NCBI GenBank assembly: GCA_028554755.1
Contig: JAPTOF010000010.1
Location: 10,328,001 to 10,392,000, forward strand
Direction: 5' to 3'
Source: Cordia subcordata
Taxonomy: Eukaryota > Streptophyta > Magnoliopsida > Boraginales > Cordiaceae
DNA length: 64,000 nt
Positions within the stretch are counted from its first letter, which is position 1. Each line of letters begins with the position of its first letter. Position numbers and translations under genes: made by a program. Of this stretch, positions 47,506 through 58,662 are shown one piece after another. The notes below the pieces were generated by a model, which was not told the origin of the DNA, did not search any database, and worked only from the letters and a program-made list of their open reading frames with translations.

Positions 47506-48340
47506 TATAATTCTTGTAAAGCAAATTAGCAAGTTAGTTGATTAAAGTTCAAGACTAGCCGAGAGTCAAATGAGAGCATCCTTTGCCATGAGAACTGCTA
47601 CTTTCTCAAGGACTAATTATAACTATTTCTTTTTTTCTTTTTTCAATATAGAAAATCCATGTTCAGCTTAGGTTGTTCTGCTGTGCAAGATTTATAGTCA
47701 AAAAGAAAGGATTCTTCAGGTAATATGATAGACAACATTTCATCTTGGATTAAACTTCTGGCCTTTGGTCGTATGAATTTGTTTTTCTTAATGAGACAGT
47801 TACTTTACGTGAAATGTGTCATATGGATTGTTTTAAATGAAAGTGCTATGCCATATAGCATTGCTAAAAAAGAAAAAAAATATTTATTTTGTCTACAATT
47901 ATTGGATTAAGTAACAAAGGATCTATAAAAATTTATTGGAAGGCCACCAAATGCGGCCTTATTATTGTCTTATCAAGGACTATCAACTTTTATTGAAGTT
48001 ACCTACCTCGATGCTAATACGCATATCACTAGGGGAGACAGAGGAGAGCTAAGGGCGTTTGTGACCTCGTAAATTTTTGTTGTGCAGCTTTGGAGCCACA
48101 AGGTTCTTGACTCTGGATTTTCTCTTGATCTATATGACAATATTAGCAAATTTCAGAATACACGGTTAAGCAACATCACTAAAAGACAAAGGGGTAACCC
48201 TGAATATTTTTTAGGCGAAGAAAATGGTAAGAAGGTTTGTGTGGACAAGATAACTTGGCAAGAGCATAATATATGTCTAAGAAAATACCTTCAAACTCTA
48301 CAGTAGAGAAACTGCTTGTATGTTCATAACTAAAATCTAT
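47506..48340. other. Unique spacer after unit 2
   Basis: No match elsewhere in the window. One open stretch at 48082-48306 (+, about 74 codons) follows TTGTTGTGCAG and could be an exon relic. It matches no family I know. Confidence 0.35.
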
Positions 48341-49327
48341 ATCGAATAATAAAGAGTATGAACACCATGAGATACGAAGCAATTTACAGAAGTAATATGA
48401 CCACTCTTGAATTCAAGTCATCTTTAGCATCATCTCAAATACAATACATTCACACTTTAACCAAACAAACAATAAAAGAAAAAGCAATAGTTGAACACAA
48501 ATTGTCATGTTTTTATTTCAGCTGCTTGGAAGTAACATATAGGCTACAGAGCCCTTTCTAGAGGAACATGACGTGGACAATCCATCTCAACTTGGAAATC
48601 TGTGATCAAGAAAAAAGAAAGAGAACAAGAAAAGTAAAGGAAAAAAGTAAAATACTTAAAAGAAAGAGAACAAGAAAAGTAAAGGAAAAAAGTAAAATAC
48701 TTACTCACATATAGTACATTAGAGCATTAAATTAATTTAAGAGTTAATTCTTCTAATAGCCCTTGAACTTTGGATCTAGGATAATTTGGTCCTTGAACTT
48801 TCAAATTATGACTTTTGGTCCATAAACTATGATCAATTGGACAAAAGAAGGACAATTGTCGTCTTCTGCCAAAATTTTAATAAACAAAGTGACAAAAAAT
48901 GTTTGTTGTCTTTATTTGTCTAAAGACTATTATTTCAAGCACTAAAAGGTACTGTTTAAAAGTTTAAGACCAAATTGTTTGACAGCCCAAATTTTAGGGA
49001 TCACTAGAGGAATTAACCTTTATCTTTTTCTATTGATTTTGATAGAATTAGTTATTTTATTAGTACTTGAACTTGGGGCCTTGGGATAATTTTGTCTATG
49101 AACTTTGAAATTGTGCCTTTTAATCCTTGATCTATGAGTCATTGGACAAAATAAGGACAATTAATATTTTTTGTCAAAATTTTAACAGCAAAATGACAAA
49201 AAATATTAAAAAGAAAATACTTTTTGTTGAAAAAGAAAAATCCAAATAAGCCCTTAGATTATGATGTCCACGAATTGTCTTGGCCAACTTCATAAGGTCC
49301 TGCAGAATTGCCCTGAGAATTTTAAGT

Positions 49328-49830
49328 GCGTGTTCGGTAACAGCTTTTCAAGTAGCGTTTAGTCAAAACGTTATTTTGCTAAATTATTACTGTTCGGTAA
49401 ACTAACGTTTCAAGTAGCTTTTAATGTTTTAACTAGCGTTTCTCAAAAGCTAAAAATTTTAGCATTTTAGGTAGCTTTTAACTTTTCATGATTTTTTTTG
49501 GCAATTCTACCCTTTTTGCATTTTTTGATTTTTCTATTTTTTCTCCAATCTCTCTCTATATTTTTACCTTTTCTTTTGCAAATATAAATAAGAAATAATA
49601 TAAAAATAAATTTTAATTTCTATATAATCAACATTACTAAAAGCATAAGTTTTATTAGTACCTTTTTTTTTACAAAATAAATTTGAATCTATTAAAATTA
49701 ACTTTTGTAGTTTTAATATAAATGTTTTATCAAAAAATTAGTTATACTTTAATATTAAAATATGATTATGAGTATAAATATCTAATTATGAAATATATTA
49801 TCTTATTCCTATAATAGTAATAGTAATTAC

Positions 49831-49909
<79 letters not shown>

Positions 49910-50042
49910 TCAATGTCCTTCTACGTCATTTAATATTCATCAGCTAATCTAACAGCTAATTTTGCTGAACACATCTTGTTCAATCAGCTAATTAAATAGT
50001 TATCCGCTAACAGCTAAAATACAACAACTATCAGCCACCCCA
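49328..50042. mobile_element. AT-rich insertion with TAAGT flanks
   Basis: TAAGT precedes (49323-49327) and follows (50043-50047) a 715-bp block that is absent from the homologous places in units 1 and 2. Ends GCGTGTTCGGTAACAGC and CAGCCACCCCA are weakly inverted. Both subterminal regions repeat AGCTTTT/AGCTAA motifs. It contains an (AAT)n tract. Likely a non-autonomous DNA transposon; superfamily uncertain. Confidence 0.45.
49831..49907. repeat. (AAT)n microsatellite
   Basis: About 25 uninterrupted AAT units. Confidence 0.95.
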
Positions 50043-50160
50043 TAAGTATCTTTCTGCATGAACTAGTTGCACCATTTTGGTTCCAATTTTTAGTGACAGT
50101 TGCACCACGCATTCTAGCAAGCTTAATTAAAATATATAGCACATCAGACACAAAGATATC

Positions 50161-51459
50161 TTAAACTCAAGAAATTGAAAAAAATATTGACCATCCTAAA
50201 CACAAAAAACACAAAAAAAATATTGAGCTACCACAACCAAAAGTCCATCCCAAATTCGAAAAAGCCAGACAACCAGGAGACCATCCCGAACCCAAAGGCT
50301 TGAGAACGATCCTCTACGGCACCATGATCACGAACTGAGACCATGAAAGCACAAAAAGATTAAAAAGATTATTAAGCTCGTCAGACAACCACGAGACCAT
50401 CCCGAACCCAAAGGCTCAAGAACGATCCCCTACTGCCCTACGATCGTGAACCGAGACCATGGAAGCTGTTAATCACGCCCTGGTCACATGGTCTTAGTTC
50501 ATCCGCCAAGCTTGATTTCCTATCTCCTTAGAACTCAAGGACACAGAGGTACAACACTATAGAACAGATCCTGTTCAAGTAAGGTCGTGGCAAGAAGTGT
50601 TAGAGAATTAGCATATAACCTGTAACTGATATAGGTGATTTGATGTGGGAACCTTGAGGTGGCTTCCTTTCTCTTTATTCTTTATAGAAGTCACCCATCA
50701 GGCTTCATTAAAAAACTCAGCTAAATTGCGCAAACAGATGGGCTTAGTTGGATGATGATAATCACACAATATAAACAGATCAGCTCAGTTGGATGGTGAT
50801 AATCACACAATATAATATTGTTCTCATAATATGATATTTTGATCTTGTTATACGCATTTGTTTTGTGCCTTTTTATGTGTTGATAAGCATAACAAAATGT
50901 TTGGTCTTTAAATACTTATAATAATGATAAAAGACGTGTTCTCAGATTTGTTCTTCAACTTTGGCTTAAATCTAAAGCCATTTACAATTATTTTGATCAC
51001 TATAACTTACACTTTTCTTAAATTATTTTGTATTGATATAAAAAAAGGTTGTTTTTAATTTGACTTTATGTGTTACTTTACACTTTCAACTAATTGACTA
51101 AATAATTATCTGTTATAAATTATAAAATTATATATTATTGAAAATATTGTTTATGTATTTAGAGGGTGTAACTATAATTTAAACAAATTATCATTTAACA
51201 TGTAAGACGGAATTCTCACTAATGGCAATCTAACTGCCATGATATCAGCTAATTGTTGGGTTTATAATCTACAGGAGAAAACTTAAGAATGCATGCGTTG
51301 GGGTTGCTCTCTGGAGTAAGATCAACAAAAGTTGTAGCTACATGGGGTAAGTTGGATATATTTATATATTACATTCCCAGAAATTACTGTACCTCCACTG
51401 GATACTCAAAATAATTACACCTATCAAAATGACCGCATTTTGTCTACAAAAGGAACCAA
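50161..51459. other. Intergenic segment left of MULE-2
   Basis: No gene. It contains a two-copy direct repeat (50266-50350 and 50382-50466). The part after about 50800 is AT-rich and featureless. Confidence 0.45.
50266..50466. repeat. Two-copy direct repeat, 116-bp period
   Basis: Both copies contain CAGACAACC, GAGACCATCCCGAACCCAAA, AGAACGATCC and GAGACCATG in the same order, with scattered substitutions. Copy lengths are about 85 bp. The sequence is more GC-rich than its surroundings and of unknown origin. Confidence 0.7.
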
Positions 51460-51469
51460 GTTGTTAGAA
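51460..51469. repeat. Target site duplication of MULE-2, left copy
   Basis: GTTGTTAGAA, repeated at 58653-58662 as GTTGTTGGAA (one mismatch). Confidence 0.85.
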
Positions 51470-51539
51470 GAAAATTTTTTATTTTTAACCCTATTTTTTA
51501 ATTTGCTTCCAAAACTAACCCATTTTTTAGGAGAATTGC

Positions 51540-51990
51540 AGATTTAGACTTTTCGAGTTTTAGAAGCTCAAGTTCGAACTACCAAAGTTCGAGTAGCTCC
51601 CGGCTACAGAACCAGAGTTTGAAAATTCGACAACGAAGTTTGGATGTTCGTTTTCACATTTTTTGAACAATGAAAGCTCAATTTCAAACTTTATAAGTTC
51701 GACTAAGTTTTTCGAAGAACAGAAGCTCGATATCGAACTTCACAAGTTCGACTGCGAGCTTCTCGGAATCCTGATAAGGCAGACTAACCGTTTTCAAAAT
51801 TTGAAAATTCGAATGCGCTAACTCCTGTAGCAAGTTGTTGACGGCGCATTAAAACACAATTTTGAAATTCGAAACCGAGCTTTAGAAACTTGATTTCGAA
51901 CTTTGGAATTTCGAAATAGGAGAAATCGAACTTTTAAAGTTCGAGATCTCACTTCTATTTCTCGATTTCGAACTTCAGAAGTTCGAAATA
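51540..51990. repeat. Subterminal palindrome array of MULE-2, left end
   Basis: Many variants of TTCGAACTTCAGAAGTTCGAA (a perfect 21-bp palindrome around a central base at 51967-51987) and its half sites (AGTTCGA, TCGAACTT), spaced irregularly across 450 bp. Confidence 0.8.
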
Positions 51991-51995
51991 TCTAC

Positions 51996-52003
51996 TATAT
52001 ATA
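51996..52003 (+). promoter_or_regulatory. Probable TATA box of MULE-2 PMD gene
   Basis: TATATATA lies directly after the palindrome array. A pyrimidine-rich stretch (ATCTTCCTCTCC, 52041-52052) follows that could be the transcript leader before the intron donor at 52145. Confidence 0.5.
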
Positions 52004-52144
52004 CCCCCTAACCCCAAACCCTCATCTCCCATTCGAAATCATCTTCCTCTCCAACTCTCTCTGATCTCTCTCTCATTTTTGTCCTACCCAACCCGAAAAA
52101 CTACGAAAAACAAATTTTCACATCCTAGGATTTGCCTAAATCTT

Positions 52145-53037
52145 GTAATTTTACTTATGTTTTTTCTTTTGTATCGATTTATATGTTTTAATATGTTGCT
52201 TAATATGTTAAATTTCGAAATTAGATTATTGTGGTGTTTTACATTAGGGCCATTGTTAAATTTCGAAATTAGATTATTGTTTAATTTAACATTAATTTAT
52301 ATGTTAATTATATGTTGCTTAATATATTAAATTTCGAAATTAGATTATTGTGGTGTTTTACGTTAGGGTCATTGTTAAATTTCGAAATTATATTATTGTT
52401 TAATTTAACGTTAATTTATATGTTAATTATATGTTGCTTAATATATTAAATTTCGAAATTGGATTATTGTTTAATTTAACGTTAGGGTCGTCGTGGTGTT
52501 TTATGATTTATTTTTGGAAATTAATCATTTTATGATGATGGGATATATTAATTAATTGTGCATATAATTAGCATGAATTTATAAATATTAGAAAATTTAG
52601 GTACTAGTTATTTAGTTAGTATGAATGTAGAAAAATTAAAATAATATGAATTTATAAAAATGAGCAAAATTAAAGTTGTAGGCATATAATTAGTAACTCA
52701 CGCTAGGTTTTTAGTGGGGTTTTAGGATTAATTATTCAATTAATAATTAATCTAAGATGAAGTGATATGTTAATTAAATATTAAAATTGTAGTTGTAAAC
52801 TAATTAGTATGAATTTTTTAAAAGTTAAATAATATAAAATTTAAAAAATGAGAAAATTAAAGTTATAGGGCATATATGGAGTTTTAGGATTAATTATTTG
52901 ACCTACTACTAATTTTATTGTTGCAAGGCAATAGTTTGATTTACATTCTTTTTGTTTTTTTTATCATGTAATTAATTTTATTTATTGTGCAAATGCTTAC
53001 TTATACTTTTTTTTTTTAATTTACTTAATGATCGTAG
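52145..53037 (+). other. 5'-UTR intron of MULE-2 PMD gene with 119-bp tandem repeat
   Basis: Donor ATCTT|GTAATT and acceptor GATCGTAG|GATCT (5 bp before the ATG) give an 893-bp intron. From about 52196 to 52480 a 119-bp unit (TTGCTTAATATRTTAAATTTCGAAATTAG...) is repeated about 2.5 times, each unit holding two AAATTTCGAAATTA motifs. Splice sites are inferred from consensus and the parallel arrangement in MULE-1. Confidence 0.55.
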
Positions 53038-53042
53038 GATCT

Positions 53043-54900
53043 ATGGCTCATAGACTGACTCCTAGCAATGGTTCAGTGTTATGCTATTACTATGACTACC
53101 AGGTGAATTATTTATCGTCACCCTGACAGTTAGAGGAACACAAGATTTATAAGAGTGATAGAGAGTTACTCCTATGGACACAGCATCCCGCCGTGCAGAC
53201 GGCTTTGTTGAGAGCCTGATTTTTCGGATGTTATGCGGCGTGCTTCCATCAGGTTGACAATCCTCTTATTACTGTCCTGATCGAGAGGTGGCGGCCAGAG
53301 ACACATATATTTCATTTGCCTGTAGGCGAGGCCATAATCACCCTCCAAGATGTCGTCGTATATTGGGGATTGCCTATTGTTGGCGAGGTTGTATCGGTGC
53401 TCGACGATACTAGTCGAACTCCGGAAGAGTAGCGGACACGTATTCATCAGTATATGGGGGTATATATAGATTTGGAGAAAATTAGTGGAAATTCAATTAA
53501 CATACCCCATTTGAGGGAATTATACGTAGCAACAGGTACTCTGGAGAATCCTGAGGTGGAGGAAGCGAAACGGCGGACACGTTTGTGGATTTTTTTTGTT
53601 TATTGGCACCTATATGTTCATTGATACAATAGGAAATAACTTATCCTTACATTGGTTAGACTTTTTGATTGACTTTGATCATATCAGTGATTATAATTGG
53701 AGGGCAGCATGCCTAGCGCATCTGTATAGATGGCTTTGTAAGGCTTGCTGCCGTGATTGTAAGGGCATATGCAGTGCCGTGATGCTCATTCAGGTATTAC
53801 ACTTAATCATCTCTTTGTTGTTAATGATATTTTAAAATGTATTCTTTCTTATAATATAATTGTCTCGTGCGATGCAATTTTTTGCCTGGGATAGACTCAC
53901 GGTTTTTAGGCCAACACTATGTGAGCAGATGGATAGGCACCATTAGAGGGATAGGCAAGCCGTTCACCCTCAGTTTCCATTGTTGGGCCTGCCATGTGGC
54001 TACATGTTCTTTGCGAGGAAGGATTTGAGGTAGGTCGCAGGCTGGGCGGGTTTGAACGAGGCTCGGGACATGATTGACTGTTTGCAGCCCGGCAAGGTTC
54101 GACAAATTTTACTTCTCATATTTGTATTTACTCTTGTTAATTTATGTTGTTTGTTTTCTAAATTAATCTGCCATGATTGTTGTGTTTGCAGTTTATTTAG
54201 CAGCCATTCGAGCACGCAATGGGGGGTTTGCCACATTATTGTTTGCAAAACATGGAGGCATGGCGAGCATGCGTACCCCTCATTGTCGGTAGGCGAGTTG
54301 AGTGGCACCGCCCTGATCGAGTACTTCAGCAGTTCGGCATACGGCAGACGATCCCCGTCGATATCGTGGCAGAAGCATCAGGACGGGAAAGAGAAGATTA
54401 CTGGCGCACAATATAATGAGGCGATCGATATATGGGCCAATTAGCAAAACACTGTTGTCGAGACGGAGTTAGAGGGCTTTTTCGATCTTGGAGCTTTGAC
54501 GGCGTACATGAGATGGTACCAAGGGATAACCATACTGCATGCCAGATACCCTGGGACTGGTTATACGGATGACGGCTATGTTGCGTTAGCTCACTATGAG
54601 AACAGTCTAGTTAGTGAGATATCCATGTTTTTCAATTAATTTGAATTAAGTTGGCATTAACGAAATATCGTTTGACACTAACTGTAACTTTTTGTTTAAG
54701 CGGTATACGTTCAGCATGTGGTTAACCATTGTGGCAGCATACTACAGTAGTACGAGGTGGGAGGCTTGCGACTAGATGCGACTACTCTTGAGGCTGTGAT
54801 GAGTCATCTGCAGGTCCTGTGAATCAGAGGCCAGGCCGTACTTCAGCAGACCCAGCATGAGCACCTTTTAGATGACACGACCGTCCCAGTATTGATGTAG
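53043..54900 (+). pseudogene. Plant mobile domain (PMD / MAIN-like) gene of MULE-2, inactivated
   Basis: Exons about 53043-53793, 53878-54096, 54192 to about 54610, and a last exon ending TAG 54898. The start MAHRLTPSNGSVLCYYYDYQ parallels MULE-1. The PMD core is RWRPETHIFHLPVGEAIITL then VVVYWGLPI, later RLWIFFV, CKGICSAVMLIQ, FFAWDRLTVFRP and VEWHRPDRVLQQFGIRQ. Breaks: stops near 53128, 53218 and 53431; a frame change near 53595; AA instead of AG at the exon 2 acceptor (53876-53877); a stop in exon 3 just after its start; a frame change near 54385. As in MULE-1, the gene reads towards the transposase. Host PMD proteins work in silencing and meristem maintenance; the role of transposon copies is unknown. 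Confidence 0.82.
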
Positions 54901-55161
54901 TTGAACTAACGTTTTATATTTCAATACTTTTTTTATTAATTCGATGTAATTGAACTTGCATTTTACATTTCATATTCGTACTTATTATTGCGTCTAATAT
55001 AAATTGCATTGATGTTGACAATATTTGAGATGGAAAGATTTGACAATATCTTGACATGAAAACATTATACAACGTTCACAAGACCTATTACATGAAAACA
55101 TTCTACAATGTTCACTGACCCAGTACATAACATTCTACAACTTCATGATAACTATTAACTG
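54901..55161. other. Gap between convergent 3' ends of MULE-2
   Basis: AT-rich. It contains a short direct repeat (CATGAAAACATT, near 55057 and 55092). It separates the PMD and transposase stop codons. Confidence 0.45.
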
Positions 55162-57760
55162 CTACGCATTTTGTCTTAGGGGGAAATTTGGAGCAGTATG
55201 TCCTGTGTTATGGCAATAACCACACTTTCTTTTACCTACTTGGTCGGAGTTGTCCATCTCGTTTGGTATACGCCGAGCTCTTTCCCGCCCATATCTTTTT
55301 TTGCGCACTCGTAATGGATTCGGGAGTAATGTCCATCTAGGTCCTGGAAACCAGTAAAATTCATGTCTAAGAGGTTGAAATGTCATATTGTATGTTGCCT
55401 TGAATGACTCCACCGTATAATGATGATCTACCATGGTTGAAGGGTTTCCACCCCTAAAACAGGTAACATATTGGGCATGAGAGCATGGCATATGATAGGT
55501 TGTCCACTTGCCACACGTACATGTTCGTCCCACCCAATCTACCTCTTGTTTGTTGGGAACATCGTCTCATCGTTCTGGCATTCGATTGACCTAGTACCAC
55601 TTATTTAGTCTGAATGCATGCAATCGCATCCGGTGTAAAGATGTCCCTCACTTTTCATATTTTTCTCTCGCCTTATCCGTGAGAATACAACCATCTCTCT
55701 ACATATGCATCGCGTTTGCCAACATATCGTGGAAACATCCCTTTAGCTTAAAAAATGTGTTATTTAATAGTGCTATAATGGGTAATCCCCTGGCGCCGAC
55801 AATAACATCATTGAAGCATTCAACATTATTTGCTGTCAGCACTCCCCATCTATAACCCCCAATGTGGCTTAAGGTCCACGAATCTGCATCGAGGTCGGAT
55901 AGTATCGTGGGTCGATATTACGAATAATGTCCATGGCGGCAATGTGCTTACGTTTCTGGCTATCTTTTCCAGTTATCCAACACATGTCTTTTGCGATTTG
56001 GTCGTGCCATCTTTTCATTGCGTTGCTTTTTAGATGTCTTAAGCAAATGCGATGTTTCACTTGAAGTTAGTTGTCAGATGTTATTGTATTAATAGCAGCC
56101 GCGATTCTTGCGTGCCGATCAGACAGAATGCACACTGTTGACATATCGTTTAAAAAACATTCACGTACCTTCTCCAGGAACCACCTCCAACTATTTGTAC
56201 TCTCGCTATCGACTACGGCAAATGCCAACAGCAATATATGGTCATTGGCATCTGTCGCTAAGGCGACGAGCAGGTGGCCCTTGTATTTTCCCCGCAGATG
56301 TGTTCTGTCCAATGAGAGTACAGGTCGGCAGTGCCTCCATGCCGTGATGTGCGGACCAAAAGCCCAAAAAACATAGGAAATTTTTTTTTGTTTAAGTTAA
56401 ACCCTGGGCGAACTTGTAGTGGACAACGGTTCCGGGATTCTTCGCAATCACGGTGCCCAAAAAGCATGGCAGTATCTTGTATGACATGTCCCAATTGCCA
56501 AAAACTAGTTGGATTGCCTTATTCCTACTACGTCAAGCTTTCCCGTATGTTATATCAACATTTAACGTTTTCTTTATGTGGGCTTGGACAAGACGTACCT
56601 CGAAGTCAGGCTTTTTTGCAACAAAATGCTTCACCATGTAACTGACCTGACCAGATGTTAGATTTCTGTGGTTTGGCCCGTATTTATCTCCAATACAAAT
56701 ATGCATGCTTTGGTACCTTGTGATCTCGAACATCTTGTGCGTGAATTTTTTTTATTGCATGGACTTTCCACTTGCATGGTGTCCTTGGATTGCTCGATTC
56801 GTAGCAACGTATGTCCCACAAGGACTTATTCGACTTTACCACCCTGTATTCTCGTTGATGTTTGATCACGTTTTGTTGGATAGCCCTTATAAGATTAACC
56901 TTTTTCGGGAACACCATGCGTTTGGCTAACTCCATCCGTCTCCCGTCCCACATTGGTCTCTCCATTGGAGGCTTCTTCGAAGTGATGTAATACTCTGTCC
57001 TAGCTGTATGGAAAGCTACTAGTTCTTTCTCCTTTAGCTTCTGCTCTTCGCCATTGCCTGGCCCCACCTTAACCTCTTCGTTTTGGTAGTTTAAACTTTC
57101 CACTGACACAACATCTTCCTCGTTGTTTAACTAGACGTCCTCATCTTCTTCTTCCGGTTTAGATAAAATTGAATCTACTCCCGCCTCAAACATCTCCGGA
57201 ATGTCACTAGCTTGAGAGGGTCCTCCAACTTCAAATGTGGAGCATGGTAGGAGAGAAAGGGAAAATATGGCAAACTCTGCCGTTATGGTTGGAATGTCGA
57301 CTTCTGCGTTGACATAATAAGGTGGTTCTATGTTCAAATTTGGCAAATCAACAATAACTTGTTGTAATGTTGGTTCTTCATTTGATGGCTGTGGGTTGTA
57401 CACGACATCACTTTGCACATCTACAACGACGTGCACATATCGCCTATTCATTTCCATGCAAGTTGTTTCGTACATGTCCTGTACATCTTCGTCATCCTTA
57501 ATGCCTCTCAGGAAATAATATGTTTGATGTAGGTTTGTGTCCCATTTGGGATCACGGTAACACAAATCAACTCTATCGATAGTAGGCCGCAATTGGAGCT
57601 TCATGAATATACGAGACACAAATTGATTGTATGTCGTTCTGGGATGAATTTTTATTTTACGTGGTAAGTTTGGACCTATGTAGTCGAGCCCATGATCTAT
57701 TTCAATTTTGTGGCCACCATAATATAAATATACAGTAATCGCATCAACATTTGCATTCAT
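55162..57760 (-). pseudogene. MuDR-type MULE transposase, inactivated (MULE-2)
   Basis: ATG at 57758-57760. The N-terminal region reads HGLDYIGPNLPRKIKIHP then RPTIDRVDLCYRDPKWD, collinear with MULE-1. An acidic linker follows, then a conserved block VAFHTARTEYYIT, the DDE core (Asp in LSLDRTHL-like, Asp in CILSDRHARI near 56120, Glu in TANNVECFND near 55820), a SWIM finger CTCGKWTTYHMPCSHA (near 55500) and a zinc knuckle CGYCHNTGHTAP near the end (its fourth ligand Cys is replaced, FPLR instead of CP). Breaks: TAG 57131, a frame change near 56690, a break near 56380, and stops near 56073, 55690, 55650 and 55595. The first catalytic block reads DRTH where MULE-1 has DGTH. Confidence 0.9.
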
Positions 57761-57778
57761 CTTTTTGAGTGAAAGAAA

Positions 57779-57985
57779 ACATATAACGTGACTTAGGTGT
57801 GAATGAGCTAGAAAAGGAAGGGAAGTGGAGCGGGGTTATATAGCAACAAATTCGAATTTCGAAAATGCTACATAACGTGACTTACCGTGTAAAAGTTTGG
57901 AGGGTTAGTGATTTTGAATGAGTCGGTGAAGGGAGAAGTGGAGTGTGCTTATATAGTAACAAATTCAAATTTTGAAAATCAGATT
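57779..57985 (-). repeat. Duplicated promoter-proximal block of MULE-2 transposase
   Basis: Two tandem blocks of about 110 bp. Both contain ATAACGTGACTTA, GAATGAG, GGGAGAAGTGGAG-like purine tracts, TTATATAG and AACAAATTC. The core promoter with its TATA box is thus present twice, the second about 113 bp further upstream. Confidence 0.6.
57836..57842 (-). promoter_or_regulatory. TATA box of MULE-2 transposase (proximal copy)
   Basis: TATATAA on the minus strand, about 75 bp upstream of the ATG. A second copy in a duplicated block is at 57948-57956. Confidence 0.55.
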
Positions 57986-58575
57986 TCGAACTTCGAATTT
58001 CAGATTCCCTGCTACTCCGTCAAATCGTTGGACTGGGTGAAATAAAGGCAGAACCCTAATTCAAACTTCCAAAGCTCGAAATTGAGCAATTCGAACTTCA
58101 GAAGTTCGAAATAGAATAATTCGAACTTCAGAAGTTCGAATTCCCATATTATTCAAACTTCCAAAGTTTGAAATCTTTTTTGTCCAAGATTCTCTACCTT
58201 TCATCACATCGTCGTGGAAGGAATCCACCACGTGGCCACGCAGGAATTCGAACTTCGTAAGTTCGAATTTTTGATTCCCTGTGCTGCCTTCCATCACATC
58301 ATCTGGGCATCTTCGCAGAAGGAATCTTGTAGACCGTAATCGAACTTCAGCACTCTGATTTCGAACTTTAGAAGTTTGAATTTTATATTCAAACTTTCAT
58401 AGTTCGATTTCGAGAATTTGAAGTTCGATTAGTGTCTGCTGCATATTTTCGAGCTTTTGAAGTTCGATTTTGAGAATTTGAAGTTTGATTAGTGTCTACT
58501 ACATATTTTCGAGCTTTTGAAGTTCGATTTCGAGCTTTGTTAGTTCGAACTCGAGCTTCTAAAACTCGAAAAGTC
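57960..58575. repeat. Subterminal palindrome array of MULE-2, right end
   Basis: At least 15 half or full sites of the TTCGAACTTC/GAAGTTCGAA family. They include two adjacent full palindromes at about 58090-58140 and a roughly 60-bp direct repeat (CATATTTTCGAGCTTTTGAAG) at about 58441 and 58502. Confidence 0.8.
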
Positions 58576-58652
58576 TAAATCTGCAATTCCCCTCAAAACT
58601 GGGTTAGTTTTGGAAGCAAATTGAAAAATAGGGTTAAAAATAAAAAATTTCC

Positions 58653-58662
58653 GTTGTTGGAA
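58653..58662. repeat. Target site duplication of MULE-2, right copy
   Basis: GTTGTTGGAA against GTTGTTAGAA on the left. Confidence 0.85.

Larger units (their letters stand above)
48341..50160. repeat. Rearranged third partial copy of the duplicated unit
   Basis: 48341-49257 matches 3150-4345 (short island, decayed fold-back elements, right end of the Tourist MITE). It is joined directly at about 49258 to sequence matching about 655-840, which in unit 1 lies well upstream. The second half is interrupted by an insert at about 49328-50042. A 32-bp block (AAAGAAAGAGAACAAG...) is tandemly doubled near 48610-48700. Confidence 0.6.
51470..58652 (-). mobile_element. MULE-2: Mutator-like element carrying transposase and PMD gene
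   Basis: A 7183-bp element. Its two ends are inverted repeats over at least 120 bp: AAATTTTTTATTTTTAACCC, TTTGCTTCCAAAACTAACCC, GAATTGCAGATTTAGACTTT. They are bordered by a 10-bp duplication with one mismatch. The transposase is on - (57760 to 55162) and the PMD gene on + (53043 to 54900): the same convergent layout as MULE-1, in inverted orientation. The subterminal regions are packed with TTCGAA-type palindromes. All genes carry breaks. Its internal proteins are recognisably related to those of MULE-1 but well diverged, and the subterminal arrays share no motif, so the two are different families within one lineage. Confidence 0.92.

Noticed and set aside
51540..51990. CRISPR-like repeat array
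   Set aside because: The repeats are variable palindromes without constant spacers, in plant nuclear DNA, and mirrored at the other end of a transposon.
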